64,000 bases of DNA from Sulfitobacter sp. CW3 (GTDB lineage: Bacteria > Pseudomonadota > Alphaproteobacteria > Rhodobacterales > Rhodobacteraceae): the NCBI RefSeq assembly GCF_019392245.1, contig NZ_JAHXRL010000003.1, forward strand, positions 248,001 through 312,000, in the 5' to 3' direction. The position numbers and the translations under genes were made by a program. Shown here piece after piece: positions 1-8,628 of the stretch (its first letter is position 1; every line of letters begins with the position of its first letter). Under the pieces are notes generated by a model. That model saw nothing but the letters and a program-made list of their open reading frames with translations, was not told the DNA's origin and ran no database searches.

Positions 1-228
1 CTGGCTAAGCTGGTTGGTCAGCTCTGCCTCGCGTTGCTGTAGATAGGTGATCGCCTGATCGCGGGTTTCTTCGGCTTCGTGCAGTTCCTGGCTCATCCGG
101 TCAAGTTCGGCAACATCGCCAGCGGCAACCCGTGTAAAACGGTGCAACAGCCAGTTGGCAAACCAGCCCAGACTAAAGGCGACGAACAGGACAATTGCAG
201 TGGCGATAATAAACTCGGTTCTGCTCAT
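1..228 (-). CDS. Membrane-anchored coiled-coil protein, partial (C-terminus beyond window)
   Basis: Only the first 76 codons lie in the window; the frame is open to the left edge. The protein starts MSRTEF, has one hydrophobic segment at about residues 6-30, and continues as a charged, Glu/Gln-rich helix likely to form a coiled coil. The ATG follows the stop of the OmpA/BON gene by one base, so the two are almost certainly co-transcribed and translationally coupled. I do not recognise the family. By context it is an inner-membrane protein with an elongated cytoplasmic or periplasmic helix working with the envelope protein upstream. Confidence 0.7.
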   Translation of the reverse strand, partial: MSRTEFIIATAIVLFVAFSLGWFANWLLHRFTRVAAGDVAELDRMSQELHEAEETRDQAITYLQQREAELTNQLSQ

Positions 229-229
229 G

Positions 230-2119
230 TCAGTTGCCTTCCTGCGTGGTCGTTGATGCGTCGGGCTTTGTATCGCCTGTATCCTCGGCGTTTTCCAGCG
301 TTGTTTCGTCTGTTTCTTGAGGGATCAGCCGGAACTCAATCCGGCGGTTGGCTTCGCGGCCCTCTTCGGTCCCGTTCGACGCAATCGGGTTTTCTTCGCC
401 AAATCCCTTTGCGACAAATGATGCTGTCAGCACGCGGCGGGCACGCAGTTCATTCAGTACCGATTGGGCGCGTGACTGGCTCAGAGCAAGGTTCATTTCC
501 TCCCGGCCTTGGCTGTCGGTATACCCTTGGACCTCAAGCGCGATACCGCCGCATTCTTTCAGAATTTCAGCAATCTGATCCATCGTCCCCAAGGCGGATG
601 CGTCAATGGTGGCGCTGCCCGGTTCAAAGGTGATTTTCCCCTTGGCAATCACGGCACCAATCTGGGCTTCGCATTCTTCGGGGGTCGGCAGGCCAAGCAC
701 AGGATCAAGCCGCTCTTGATACACAACGGCAACATCGTAGTCCTGGCCTTCGCCCAGCTTGCCGGCCAGTAAGGTCGCGATTTGAGAGCCGGCATCGGGG
801 TTGCCGGTATTGCCCGTGACGCGAATGGCGTCCGGGCTGACAATGACGGTACCGTTTGCCAGCTTTGACAGGGCATCAAGCCCGGACAACACGCGTGTGG
901 GCCAATCACTGGGCAGATCATCAACGATGCGGGCAGCGGTATAGACCTTGTCGGATCCAAACTTGGCCTTGGCATAGCTGTCGGCCAAGTTGCGCAAAGC
1001 GTCATCGCTAAGGCGGCCACGCAATTGCACATCGCCTGTTGGTGACAAGGTTGCGACGAATTCCGGTGGCCCTGCGTTGGGGTCGGATGCAACGGGCAGT
1101 GTCGCTGTCAGGGCGAAAACATCCGGCAACGAGGTTTCAAGTTCGCCAATCACGCGATCGAAAAGCGCCTGATCGGTGCCTTCTTTTGCGATCAGGTGAA
1201 TGTCGGCATCGACAAAACTGACCGACCCGCCACCAATCTTGGAAAGCGCTGCAATCGCAGTTTCAACGGCATCGGCCCAACGCGGCGTTGGCACACCCAT
1301 GCCCACGGTGCAGCGTTGTCCTTCGGGGGCACCTGCTTTTACCGCAGCATTAAGAATCTGATCGCGTGCCGCTTCGGTGTCGGCGCTACATCCGTCGAAA
1401 TCGGTCTCTTCTTCGCTGATCTGAAAACGCAGGGTAAAAGGCGTGATGACCGGGCGCGGGGCCGAAATGTTCAATGTCACATTCAAACCGGGCGGGGTCG
1501 CGCGGCGGAGCTGTGTTTCCAGACGTGCCTTGGCCTCTGCGCTGTCAGAGATTGCTGTGATGATCACACGCCCTGCGGATACCGACACTTTGGCGCGGGG
1601 CAGTTTTGCCATCGCCGAAATGGCAAAGCCAAACGCGTCTTCCCAACCATGCGGGGACGGGTAGTTTGCAGATTCAAGAAAATCGGCGACATGATCCTTG
1701 CCGGCCATAGCGTTAAAACTTTGAATGGCAGCGTCGCGGTCCGTGGTGGTCGGGATCAAGCCGCTGATCGACACGCCGGAATCGTTGCGCAGGATTTCAG
1801 CCGAAAACCGTGGGGCTGCGATTGCTGCCTGTGACTCCACAGCCATCTGATCAATCACACGCGCCGCGTCGACCACCGTTCCCGCAGCGCTCAGCGCGTT
1901 AAAGCGAACAACCTCGTTTGGGGCGGTTCCAGACAGTGCAACCTGAAGCCCGTCTGCCTCGACTTCTGCCCATGACATGTCTTGTTCATCCAGCACGTTG
2001 CGGACGGCGATTTCAGAGTTGTCTTCGATCAATTTGACCGAGAAATTAGCCGCAACAAGGGAAAGCGTTGCAGCGACTGAAAATGTCAGCGCGATGATCA
2101 GAATGGCAGACAAACGCAT
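230..2119 (-). CDS. OmpA-family envelope protein with BON-like repeats
   Basis: 629 residues from the ATG that opens MRLSAILIIALTF, a typical signal or anchor helix. A longer in-frame start 63 bases upstream is possible but would put a charged stretch before the hydrophobic segment. The middle contains repeated BON-like stretches, a fold thought to bind membranes. The C-terminal ~120 residues are an OmpA-like peptidoglycan-binding domain (GYTDSQG, then N-x-x-LSQSRAQSV and ANRRIEFRL). Expected role: tethering the envelope to peptidoglycan in the periplasm. It lies downstream of ubiA on the same strand and just before the partial coiled-coil gene. Confidence 0.85.
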   Translation of the reverse strand: MRLSAILIIALTFSVAATLSLVAANFSVKLIEDNSEIAVRNVLDEQDMSWAEVEADGLQVALSGTAPNEVVRFNALSAAGTVVDAARVIDQMAVESQAAIAAPRFSAEILRNDSGVSISGLIPTTTDRDAAIQSFNAMAGKDHVADFLESANYPSPHGWEDAFGFAISAMAKLPRAKVSVSAGRVIITAISDSAEAKARLETQLRRATPPGLNVTLNISAPRPVITPFTLRFQISEEETDFDGCSADTEAARDQILNAAVKAGAPEGQRCTVGMGVPTPRWADAVETAIAALSKIGGGSVSFVDADIHLIAKEGTDQALFDRVIGELETSLPDVFALTATLPVASDPNAGPPEFVATLSPTGDVQLRGRLSDDALRNLADSYAKAKFGSDKVYTAARIVDDLPSDWPTRVLSGLDALSKLANGTVIVSPDAIRVTGNTGNPDAGSQIATLLAGKLGEGQDYDVAVVYQERLDPVLGLPTPEECEAQIGAVIAKGKITFEPGSATIDASALGTMDQIAEILKECGGIALEVQGYTDSQGREEMNLALSQSRAQSVLNELRARRVLTASFVAKGFGEENPIASNGTEEGREANRRIEFRLIPQETDETTLENAEDTGDTKPDASTTTQEGN

Positions 2120-2182
2120 AAGTTCATTTCTGAGATCGTTAATGTTAAACAAGGTGATACGCGTGGGGGCCGATCTGTGCAA

Positions 2183-3157
2183 TCAGACCAGCAGTGCCGC
2201 CGCGAAAAATAACAGCGGAATTATGCCAGTATCGCGGTTAACGTGAAACAGCTTTAACAACTTATCGTTATTGTTGATATCCAAGCCGCGCAATTGCCAC
2301 GTCATATGCCAGCCCATTGCCCATGGTCCCGCTATTGCGAGAACCATCGCCAGAAACGAGTCGTTGTCGCGTAGGGCAAAGATAACTGCCACCCCCATCA
2401 GCCCGACGGTCGCCACCAGAAAACGGCGCATCCATTGCGGTGTTTCGTCGCCAAACAGCCGCGCCGTGGATTTAATCCCGATCAAGGCATCGTCTTCGGT
2501 GTCGAGATGCGCATAGATTGTATCATAAAAAAGCGTCCAGGCGATGCCAGCCATATAAAGAACGACCGCAGGGGCACCCAGCGATCCGGTATGCGCAGTC
2601 CATGCCAGCAATGCGCCCCAGTTGAAGGCGATGCCCAGAAATACCTGAGGCCACCACGTAAAACGCTTGGCGAACGGATAGATCGCAACCGGCAAGAGCG
2701 CCAGAATGCCCAAGGCAATTGCAGCGTAGTTAAAGCTAAGCAAAATGAAAAATGCGATCAGGGCCTGCGCAACCATCCATGCGACCGCGCCTTTTACGCT
2801 GACTTGCCCTGACGGGATCGGGCGGGAACGCGTGCGTGCCACCTGCGCATCAAAGTCGCGGTCGGTGATGTCATTCCATGTGCAGCCCGCCCCGCGCATC
2901 AGCCATGCGCCGAAGGCGCAGCCGATAAAAATCCACAGATCAAACCAGCGAGGTTGCTGATCTGACAGCATGGCCAGCATCAGACCCCACCAACATGGCA
3001 ACAACAAAAGCCACGTCCCAATCGGGCGGTCTGCACGGCTAAGCCGCAGATAGGGGCGGGTAGAGGCGGGCGCAAAACGATCAACCCAATTGCCTGCGAC
3101 GGCATCCGCCACAGGTTCATTTTCGGTGCCATCTGGTACAGTTGGATCGTCTTGCAT
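2183..3157 (-). CDS. ubiA: 4-hydroxybenzoate polyprenyltransferase
   Basis: 324 residues, multi-pass inner-membrane UbiA family enzyme that attaches the polyprenyl tail to 4-hydroxybenzoate in ubiquinone synthesis. Both Mg-diphosphate motifs are present: NDITDRDFD at residues 95-103 and DTIYAHLDTEDD at about 212-223. Eight or so hydrophobic helices follow a charged N-terminus. The frame is open further upstream, but a longer start would run into the divergent rsmE gene; the chosen ATG leaves 12 bases between the two start codons. The polyprenyl diphosphate synthase at 36539-37537 could make its prenyl substrate. Confidence 0.93.
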   Translation of the reverse strand: MQDDPTVPDGTENEPVADAVAGNWVDRFAPASTRPYLRLSRADRPIGTWLLLLPCWWGLMLAMLSDQQPRWFDLWIFIGCAFGAWLMRGAGCTWNDITDRDFDAQVARTRSRPIPSGQVSVKGAVAWMVAQALIAFFILLSFNYAAIALGILALLPVAIYPFAKRFTWWPQVFLGIAFNWGALLAWTAHTGSLGAPAVVLYMAGIAWTLFYDTIYAHLDTEDDALIGIKSTARLFGDETPQWMRRFLVATVGLMGVAVIFALRDNDSFLAMVLAIAGPWAMGWHMTWQLRGLDINNNDKLLKLFHVNRDTGIIPLLFFAAALLV

Positions 3158-3169
3158 ATATCCGTGCCT

Positions 3170-3892
3170 ATGAATGCGAAAATTAGACTTTATGTAGAGC
3201 ATCCCTTGGGTCAGGGGCAATCGGTTCCTTTGGACAAGGCGCAGGCGCATTACCTGTTCGGGGTGATGCGGCAGGCCGAAGGTGCGCATGTATTGCTGTT
3301 CAACGGCACCGATGGCGAATGGTTGGCGCAGGTCACCCAAGCGGGCAAACGTGGCGGGGTTTTAACATGTGTCGAGGCGACGAAACCTTTGCATGTGCCG
3401 CCAGACCTGTGGCTGATCTTTGCGCCGATCAAGAAGGCCCGCACAGATTTCATCGTCGAAAAAGCCGCCGAAATGGGCGCGCGCCGGATCGTGCCGGTGC
3501 AGACTGATTTCACCAATTCGGGCCGTGTCCAGCGCGACCGGTTGCAGGCCCACGCGGTCGAGGCGGCAGAGCAATGCGGCGGGACATTCGTGCCGGAAGT
3601 GGCCGAGATGATCAAACTTGACCGTCTGTTGGATCAATGGACGCCCGAGCGGTCACTGATGTTTTGTGACGAGGCGTTGGTGGGGCAAGAGGCAGGGTTG
3701 GGCGCGGCAAAGCCTGGACCATGGGGGATTTTGATCGGTCCCGAGGGCGGATTTTCGGATCGCGAGCGGGCCCGGTTGCAACGGCTGGAGTACACCCGGC
3801 CTGTTACCCTGGGGCCACGTATCCTGAGGGCGGATACGGCTGCGGTTGCTGCGATGACAGTTTGGCAGCAGGCTTTGGGGGATTGGACTTGA
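3170..3892 (+). CDS. rsmE: 16S rRNA (uracil1498-N3)-methyltransferase
   Basis: 240 residues, the usual RsmE length. It methylates N3 of U1498 in 16S rRNA using SAM. The C-terminal SPOUT (trefoil knot) domain is clear from LIGPEGGFS at about residue 188 and LGPRILRADTA at about 214, which form the SAM pocket; the N-terminal part is the PUA-like RNA-binding domain. I chose ATG 3170 (MNAKIRLYV) rather than 3152 because family members start close to the conserved R-L-Y/F-V strand and the longer form would overlap ubiA. Upstream of gshA on the same strand. Confidence 0.93.
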   Translation: MNAKIRLYVEHPLGQGQSVPLDKAQAHYLFGVMRQAEGAHVLLFNGTDGEWLAQVTQAGKRGGVLTCVEATKPLHVPPDLWLIFAPIKKARTDFIVEKAAEMGARRIVPVQTDFTNSGRVQRDRLQAHAVEAAEQCGGTFVPEVAEMIKLDRLLDQWTPERSLMFCDEALVGQEAGLGAAKPGPWGILIGPEGGFSDRERARLQRLEYTRPVTLGPRILRADTAAVAAMTVWQQALGDWT

Positions 3893-3921
3893 GCGTGGGA
3901 CCCGCTGTAACCGATACCCAA

Positions 3922-3942
3922 GTGGGGGTTGCACACCCCCAC
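3922..3942. terminator. GC-rich hairpin after rsmE
   Basis: A perfect 8-bp stem (GTGGGGGT / ACCCCCAC) with a five-base loop TGCAC, 29 bases after the rsmE stop. No T-run follows on either strand, so an intrinsic terminator is doubtful; it may protect the 3' end of the rsmE message or slow transcription. Confidence 0.35.
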
Positions 3943-3986
3943 ACCCCCGTGGAGTTTACTTGGCAAAATGAAGGTGGGATGAAGCC

Positions 3987-4514
3987 ATGAGTTTTTTGCG
4001 GCCTGAGGCGAAAGCGGAGTTGTGGCGGTGGCGCGAGGTTCTTGGCGGCGCGGCTGTCATTCTGTTGGGATGGTGGTTGGTCGCGGGGCCGGGGCTTTTG
4101 TTGGCGGTGCCGGGGTATGCGTTGATTGCTGCCGGCGTTGCGTTTGTTTGGCTGGGTGTCCAGCGTGTCCGGTTTCGTAAATCGGGCCATGGGGCCGGTG
4201 CCGTGCAGGTGGACGAAGGGCAGATTGCTTATTTCGGGCCCCTGACGGGCGGGATCGTGGCGCTGCGCGAGATGGAACGGCTGAGCCTCGTGCGCGGATC
4301 ATATCCGGCCCATTGGAAACTGGAGCAGCCTGGACAAAATGCCGTGATGATCCCGGTGGATGCCGCTGGCACTGAGGCGTTATTTGATGCCTTTGCGGTC
4401 TTGCCGGGGTTGAAAACCGAACGGATGCTGGCCGAACTTGCCGATGACAAGACACTTTCGGTCGTAATCTGGGAGCGACAACCAATGCGCCCGGCAAGCG
4501 TCCTGTTGCATTGA
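3987..4514 (+). CDS. Uncharacterised protein with two N-terminal membrane helices
   Basis: 175 residues. Residues about 19-57 are two closely spaced hydrophobic helices (AAVILLGWWLVAGPG and ALIAAGVAFVWLGV) followed by a basic stop-transfer stretch RVRFRKSG. The remaining ~110 residues look like a small soluble beta-rich domain, probably cytoplasmic, reminiscent of PH-like membrane-associated domains though I cannot assign one. It sits between rsmE and gshA on the same strand. No catalytic motif is evident, and I do not recognise the family. Confidence 0.75.
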   Translation: MSFLRPEAKAELWRWREVLGGAAVILLGWWLVAGPGLLLAVPGYALIAAGVAFVWLGVQRVRFRKSGHGAGAVQVDEGQIAYFGPLTGGIVALREMERLSLVRGSYPAHWKLEQPGQNAVMIPVDAAGTEALFDAFAVLPGLKTERMLAELADDKTLSVVIWERQPMRPASVLLH

Positions 4515-4602
4515 CACCCCCGAGAATTCGCACCATCCCTAACGAGCACGTGAACTATTTTCTCCCTGAAACCTAACGAAACAAACCCGGAGCCACCCCC
4601 TT

Positions 4603-5973
4603 ATGTCTATCCCTCAATCCGGCGGCGGCCCGATCGAAAACCATGCGCAGCTGGCGCAGTATCTGGCTGACGGCTGCAAGCCCAAAGAAGACTGGCGCAT
4701 CGGCACAGAGCACGAGAAATTCGGCTATAACAAAGAAACGCTTTTGCCGCTGCCCTATGAGGGGGCGTGTTCCATTCGCGCAATGCTTGAGGGTTTGCGC
4801 GATGGCCATGGTTGGGCCCCCGTCGAAGAGGGTGGCAAGCTGATTGGTTTGGTCAAGGATGGCGCGAATGTATCGTTGGAACCGGGCGGCCAGCTTGAGC
4901 TGTCAGGCGCGCCCGTCGAGACCATTCACGAGACATGTGACGAGGTAAACGTGCATCTGCGCGAAGTCCGCGATGTGGCGGACCGTATCGGCGCAGGGTT
5001 CATCGGGCTGGGTGCCGCACCAGTATGGACCCATGAGCAGATGGATCTGATGCCCAAGGGGCGTTACAAACTGATGAACGAATACATGACCAAGGTTGGC
5101 ACGATGGGCCGGGTCATGATGCGCCGGACCTGTACCGTGCAGGTGAACCTTGATTTCGGATCCGAGGCCGACATGGTGCAAAAGCTGCGCGTTGCCTTGG
5201 CCTTGCAGCCGGTTGCGACGGCGCTGTTTGCGAATTCCCCGTTCTTTGAAGGCAAGCCGAACGGCCATAAATCCTGGCGCAGCCGGGTGTGGCGTGATCT
5301 GGACCCTGCGCGCACCGGCATGTTGCCTTGGGCGTTCGAGGACGGCATGGGGTTTGAACGCTGGGTCGAATACGCGTTGGATGTCCCGATGTATTTCGTC
5401 TACCGCGACGGGCAGTATATTGACGCATTGGGGCAGTCGTTCCGTGATTTCCTGAAGGGCAAGCTGCCCGCACTGCCGGGTGAAATGCCAACGCTCAGCG
5501 ATTGGGCGGACCATCTGACAACCGCATTTCCCGAAGCGCGGATCAAGAAATTCATCGAAATGCGTGGCGCGGATGGCGGGCCTTGGCGGCGACTATGTGC
5601 CTTGCCCGCGTTTTGGGTCGGCTTGATGTATGATCAAACCGCGCTGGATGGCGCGTGGGATCTGGCCAAGGGCTGGGATGCAGAGACCCGTGAAGGGTTG
5701 CGGGTTGCGGCGTCTGTCGACGGTTTACAGGCTGAATTCAACGGCGTGAAAATGCATGATCTGGCCCGCGAAGCTGTGGCACTGTCCGAGCATGGGTTGA
5801 AAGCCCGCGCGCGTAAGGGTGCCGGTGGCATGGTCCCGGACGAGACCCATTTCCTGAACGCGCTGAAGGAAAGCATCGAGACCGGCAAGGTCCCGGCGGA
5901 CGAGTTGCTGGACGATTATAACGGTAAATGGAATGGCGATCTAAGCCGGATTTACGCTGAGTATTCGTACTAA
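4603..5973 (+). CDS. gshA: Glutamate-cysteine ligase, plant/alphaproteobacterial type
   Basis: 456 residues. It catalyses the ATP-dependent joining of glutamate and cysteine, the first step of glutathione synthesis. The sequence matches the GCS2/plant-type family, not the E. coli type: WRIGTEHEKFGY near residue 32, a V-S-L-E-P-G-G-Q-L-E-L-S-G active-site stretch near 88-101, and the conserved SRVWRDLDPARTG region. ATG 4603 is the obvious start. Two other glutathione genes lie in the window (gloB and chaC). A terminator-like hairpin follows ten bases after the stop. Confidence 0.93.
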   Translation: MSIPQSGGGPIENHAQLAQYLADGCKPKEDWRIGTEHEKFGYNKETLLPLPYEGACSIRAMLEGLRDGHGWAPVEEGGKLIGLVKDGANVSLEPGGQLELSGAPVETIHETCDEVNVHLREVRDVADRIGAGFIGLGAAPVWTHEQMDLMPKGRYKLMNEYMTKVGTMGRVMMRRTCTVQVNLDFGSEADMVQKLRVALALQPVATALFANSPFFEGKPNGHKSWRSRVWRDLDPARTGMLPWAFEDGMGFERWVEYALDVPMYFVYRDGQYIDALGQSFRDFLKGKLPALPGEMPTLSDWADHLTTAFPEARIKKFIEMRGADGGPWRRLCALPAFWVGLMYDQTALDGAWDLAKGWDAETREGLRVAASVDGLQAEFNGVKMHDLAREAVALSEHGLKARARKGAGGMVPDETHFLNALKESIETGKVPADELLDDYNGKWNGDLSRIYAEYSY

Positions 5974-5982
5974 AATCAGGTG

Positions 5983-6009
5983 GCCGCAGGCAGTGCTGTC
6001 TGCGGCTTT
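5983..6009 (+). terminator. Rho-independent terminator of gshA
   Basis: A 10-bp stem GCCGCAGGCA / TGTCTGCGGC (one G-U pair) with loop GTGC, followed by TTT, ten bases after the gshA stop. It stands between convergent gshA and plsY and may serve both. Confidence 0.6.
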
Positions 6010-6074
6010 GATGCATAGAAACGCTACCGATGACGGCAATCGAACGCAGCCGTGAAGCCTGTTGGCAGTTGCGC

Positions 6075-6686
6075 CTAGGCTTTCTTTGCGCCGATCTTGG
6101 GCTCGGTGCCTGCTCTGATCCGTTTGATGTTTTCGCGGTGGCGCCAAAAGATCAGCAGGGTTAAAAGCACCCCAAGGAAAAATGCGCTCCCGTAGCCTAG
6201 GACAAGCAAGAACACGGTCGAAGTGGATGCTGCGGCAATCGCGCCCATCGACGAAATGCGGGTGACAAGCGCGCCGATGAGCCACGCCAGACAACAGGCC
6301 AGACCGGCGGGCCATGCCAAGGCCAAGATCACGCCAAGGAATGTTGCAACGCCTTTGCCGCCTTTGAATTTCAGCCACACCGGGTAACAATGCCCGATCA
6401 TTGCGGCAAGCCCGGCGATCTGCGCGGCGTCTTCACCAGCAAAGAAACGGGCCAGCAGAACGGCCACCGCCCCTTTGGCCCCGTCCAGCAGCAAGGTCAG
6501 GGCGGCTGCGGTTTTGTTTCCGGTGCGCAGAACATTGGTTGCCCCGATATTGCCCGACCCGATGGTGCGCAAATCGCCCAAATTCATGGCGCGCGCCAAT
6601 AGCAGGCCAAATGCGATTGAGCCGATAAGATAGCCCAGCACGGCCCAAAGAGAGAGCACGGCGAGCGATGAATCGATGATGGGCAT
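6075..6686 (-). CDS. plsY: Glycerol-3-phosphate acyltransferase (acyl-phosphate dependent)
   Basis: 203 residues, polytopic inner-membrane protein. It transfers an acyl group from acyl-phosphate to glycerol-3-phosphate, making lysophosphatidate. The three PlsY signature regions are visible: GSGNIGATN at residues 43-51, FKGGKGVATFLG near 105-116, and the C-terminal RHRENIKRIRAGTE. It starts two bases after the stop of the dihydroorotase-like gene and is therefore the last gene of the pyrB operon, linking pyrimidine and phospholipid synthesis. Confidence 0.93.
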   Translation of the reverse strand: MPIIDSSLAVLSLWAVLGYLIGSIAFGLLLARAMNLGDLRTIGSGNIGATNVLRTGNKTAAALTLLLDGAKGAVAVLLARFFAGEDAAQIAGLAAMIGHCYPVWLKFKGGKGVATFLGVILALAWPAGLACCLAWLIGALVTRISSMGAIAAASTSTVFLLVLGYGSAFFLGVLLTLLIFWRHRENIKRIRAGTEPKIGAKKA

Positions 6687-6688
6687 GG

Positions 6689-7966
6689 TTACGAGGCCTT
6701 ATAAATACATTTACCGGAAACATAGGTTTCCAAGACCTTACCCTGCATGCGCATCCCGTCAAAGGGCGTATTGCGCGATTTCGAGCGCAGGGTTTCACGG
6801 TCCATGACAAAGGGCGCGCCATCGTCAAACAGCACCAGATCAGCGGGCGCACCGGCGGTCAGGCGACCCCCGGGCAGGCCCAGCCGTTTTGCGGGGTTAA
6901 ACGACAACGCCCGCCACAGGGTTGCGATGTCCATCATATCGGAATGTACCAACCGCAGGGCGGCGGGCAGCAACGTCTCAAGACCGACGGCACCGGATGC
7001 GGCTTCCTCGAACGGCAGGCGTTTGGATTCCTCGTCTTGGGGGGTGTGCATGGAACAGATGATATCAATCAGCCCCGAGGCGACGGCCTCGACCACGGCG
7101 ATGCGGTCGTCTTCGTCACGCAACGGGGGCTTGAGCTTGAAGAACGTCCGGTAGTCGGCCACATCGAGCGCGTTCAAAGTCAGGTGGTGAATGCCAACGC
7201 CTGCGGTAATATCCAGCCCGTTGTTTTTAGCGCGCTCAAGCGCGGGCAGGGCGCGGGCGGTGGTGATTTGATCGGCGTGATAGCGGGCTCCGGTCATCTC
7301 GATCAAGGCGATGTCGCGGTCCAGCCCCATGCGTTCGGCCATTGGCGATACGGCCGGCAGCCCGCGCAATGACGCGAATTTGCCCGATGTTGCGGCGGCA
7401 CCTTTGCTCAGGATTGGTTCCTGAGGGTGGGCAATAACCAACGCGCCCAGACTGCGCGCATAGGTCAACGCGCGCGAGAATACTTTGGTGTCGGTGATCA
7501 CCCGGTCGCAATCGGTAAAGGCGATGGCCCCTGCGTCCATGAGAAAGCCGATCTCGGTCATCTCGCGGCCTTCGCGGCCTTTGGTCAGCGCGGCCATGGG
7601 CACCACGTTAACGGGCGCTGCCTCGTTTGCGCGGCGGGTGACAAATTCCAACACTTCGGGGCTGTCGATGGTCGGGTTGGTATCCGGGCGCGTGACCATC
7701 GTGGTGACGCCGCCCGCTGCTGCGGCCAATCCTGCCGATCGAAAGCTTTCCTTGTGACGCTCGCCCGGCTCGCAAACCTTGACGCCCAGATCGACAATGC
7801 CGGGGGCCAGATACTTGCCGCGACAATCGACAACCGTACTGTCACCCGGAATGGGTGCATCCTCGGGCAGGATCGCGGTGATCTGACCGCCCTCGACCCG
7901 CAGGGTGCCGTGGGTCACAGTGCCCGCTTCGGGGTCGATCAGTTTCGCGTTCACAAAGTGCAGCAT
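6689..7966 (-). CDS. pyrC: Dihydroorotase homologue, probably non-catalytic (PyrC'/PyrX type)
   Basis: 425 residues from ATG 7966 (MLHFVNAKLID); a GTG at 7984 is an alternative and would sit closer to the preceding small gene. Overall fold and length are type I dihydroorotase, and the pyrB linkage supports pyrimidine synthesis. However the metal-binding D-x-H-x-H-x-R-E-P-G motif reads VDLGVKVCEPG: both histidines and the arginine are replaced. The usual T-D-H-A-P is SMHTP, so the catalytic aspartate is missing too. Pseudomonas has a comparable inactive homologue, PyrC', that is required structurally for its aspartate transcarbamoylase. A structural partner of PyrB is therefore more likely than an enzyme; a true DHOase should be encoded elsewhere. 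Confidence 0.85.
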   Translation of the reverse strand: MLHFVNAKLIDPEAGTVTHGTLRVEGGQITAILPEDAPIPGDSTVVDCRGKYLAPGIVDLGVKVCEPGERHKESFRSAGLAAAAGGVTTMVTRPDTNPTIDSPEVLEFVTRRANEAAPVNVVPMAALTKGREGREMTEIGFLMDAGAIAFTDCDRVITDTKVFSRALTYARSLGALVIAHPQEPILSKGAAATSGKFASLRGLPAVSPMAERMGLDRDIALIEMTGARYHADQITTARALPALERAKNNGLDITAGVGIHHLTLNALDVADYRTFFKLKPPLRDEDDRIAVVEAVASGLIDIICSMHTPQDEESKRLPFEEAASGAVGLETLLPAALRLVHSDMMDIATLWRALSFNPAKRLGLPGGRLTAGAPADLVLFDDGAPFVMDRETLRSKSRNTPFDGMRMQGKVLETYVSGKCIYKAS

Positions 7967-7990
7967 GACGTTACTATCTTTCACAAAGGG

Positions 7991-8095
7991 CTATCCGCCG
8001 ATCCACACCATCATCGCCACGACGCCAAAGGCGACGAGCAGGGCAACAGTGGCAACGCGGCCGGACATTTTCGGATCAGGTTTTGGTTCTTTCAC
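7991..8095 (-). CDS. 34-residue single-span membrane protein in the pyrB operon
   Basis: A short gene opening with GTG (MKEPKPDPKMSG) and ending VWIGG. Its GTG overlaps the TGA of the preceding gene as GTGA, the same 4-bp coupling style used by the other genes of this operon, and the next gene begins a few bases later. Residues ~13-32 form one hydrophobic helix after a Lys/Pro-rich cytoplasmic tail. Function unknown. The overlap and the fit into an otherwise gap-free operon are the evidence that it is real. Confidence 0.65.
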   Translation of the reverse strand: MKEPKPDPKMSGRVATVALLVAFGVVAMMVWIGG

Positions 8096-8628
8096 AACAG
8101 CCACCATAAGATCAGGCCAATCGCTACGATTAGCGCCAGCAATATCACCGCCCCGCCTGCGCGGCCACGCGGTGGTGTTGTGGGGGTCATATTCGGCACG
8201 CCGGTATAGGGCTGCGCTGCGTCGGCGGTCAGGGGCGCGGTGGCCATGGTGGGTTGTTCTTCGCCATAGGTGCCGATCAGGGTCAGGTCGGGCCCGATGC
8301 GCAGCGTGGTTTCGGCCCCGTCAAAGGCGGATGAAAACAGCAGCAAAACATAGCCTTCCAATGCGTCAAGGCGGGCGCGGTCCGCGGTAATCTGCGCCTC
8401 GGTCACGGTATAGCCGTCCGTCAGATACCGTGGCAGACCCACGCCTGTCAGATCGGATACGGCAAACAGTTCAGCCGACCCGGACGGCACGGCAAACCCG
8501 AGGAGATCGGAAATAACCGCCGCTTTGTCATTGTCTTGCAACGTGCGGGCCATGGCATCAACGGGTCGGTTCACGGCGAACAGCCTGATCTGGCCATGCT
8601 CGGCTGGGGGGATTGTAAGTGTTGTCAT
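8092..8628 (-). CDS. Uncharacterised tail-anchored protein in the pyrB operon
   Basis: 178 residues. The first ~120 are soluble and contain no motif I recognise; then comes a Pro/Thr-rich linker and a C-terminal hydrophobic helix (about residues 159-178, ending LILWWLL), so it is predicted to be tail-anchored with its bulk in the cytoplasm. It overlaps the upstream PH-like gene by 4 bp and the downstream 34-residue gene by 4 bp, implying coordinated translation. No enzyme function is claimed. Confidence 0.75.
   Translation of the reverse strand: MTTLTIPPAEHGQIRLFAVNRPVDAMARTLQDNDKAAVISDLLGFAVPSGSAELFAVSDLTGVGLPRYLTDGYTVTEAQITADRARLDALEGYVLLLFSSAFDGAETTLRIGPDLTLIGTYGEEQPTMATAPLTADAAQPYTGVPNMTPTTPPRGRAGGAVILLALIVAIGLILWWLL

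Noticed and set aside
3922..3942. Strong intrinsic terminator after rsmE
   Set aside because: Stem is good but no T-run follows on either strand; kept only as a low-confidence hairpin.
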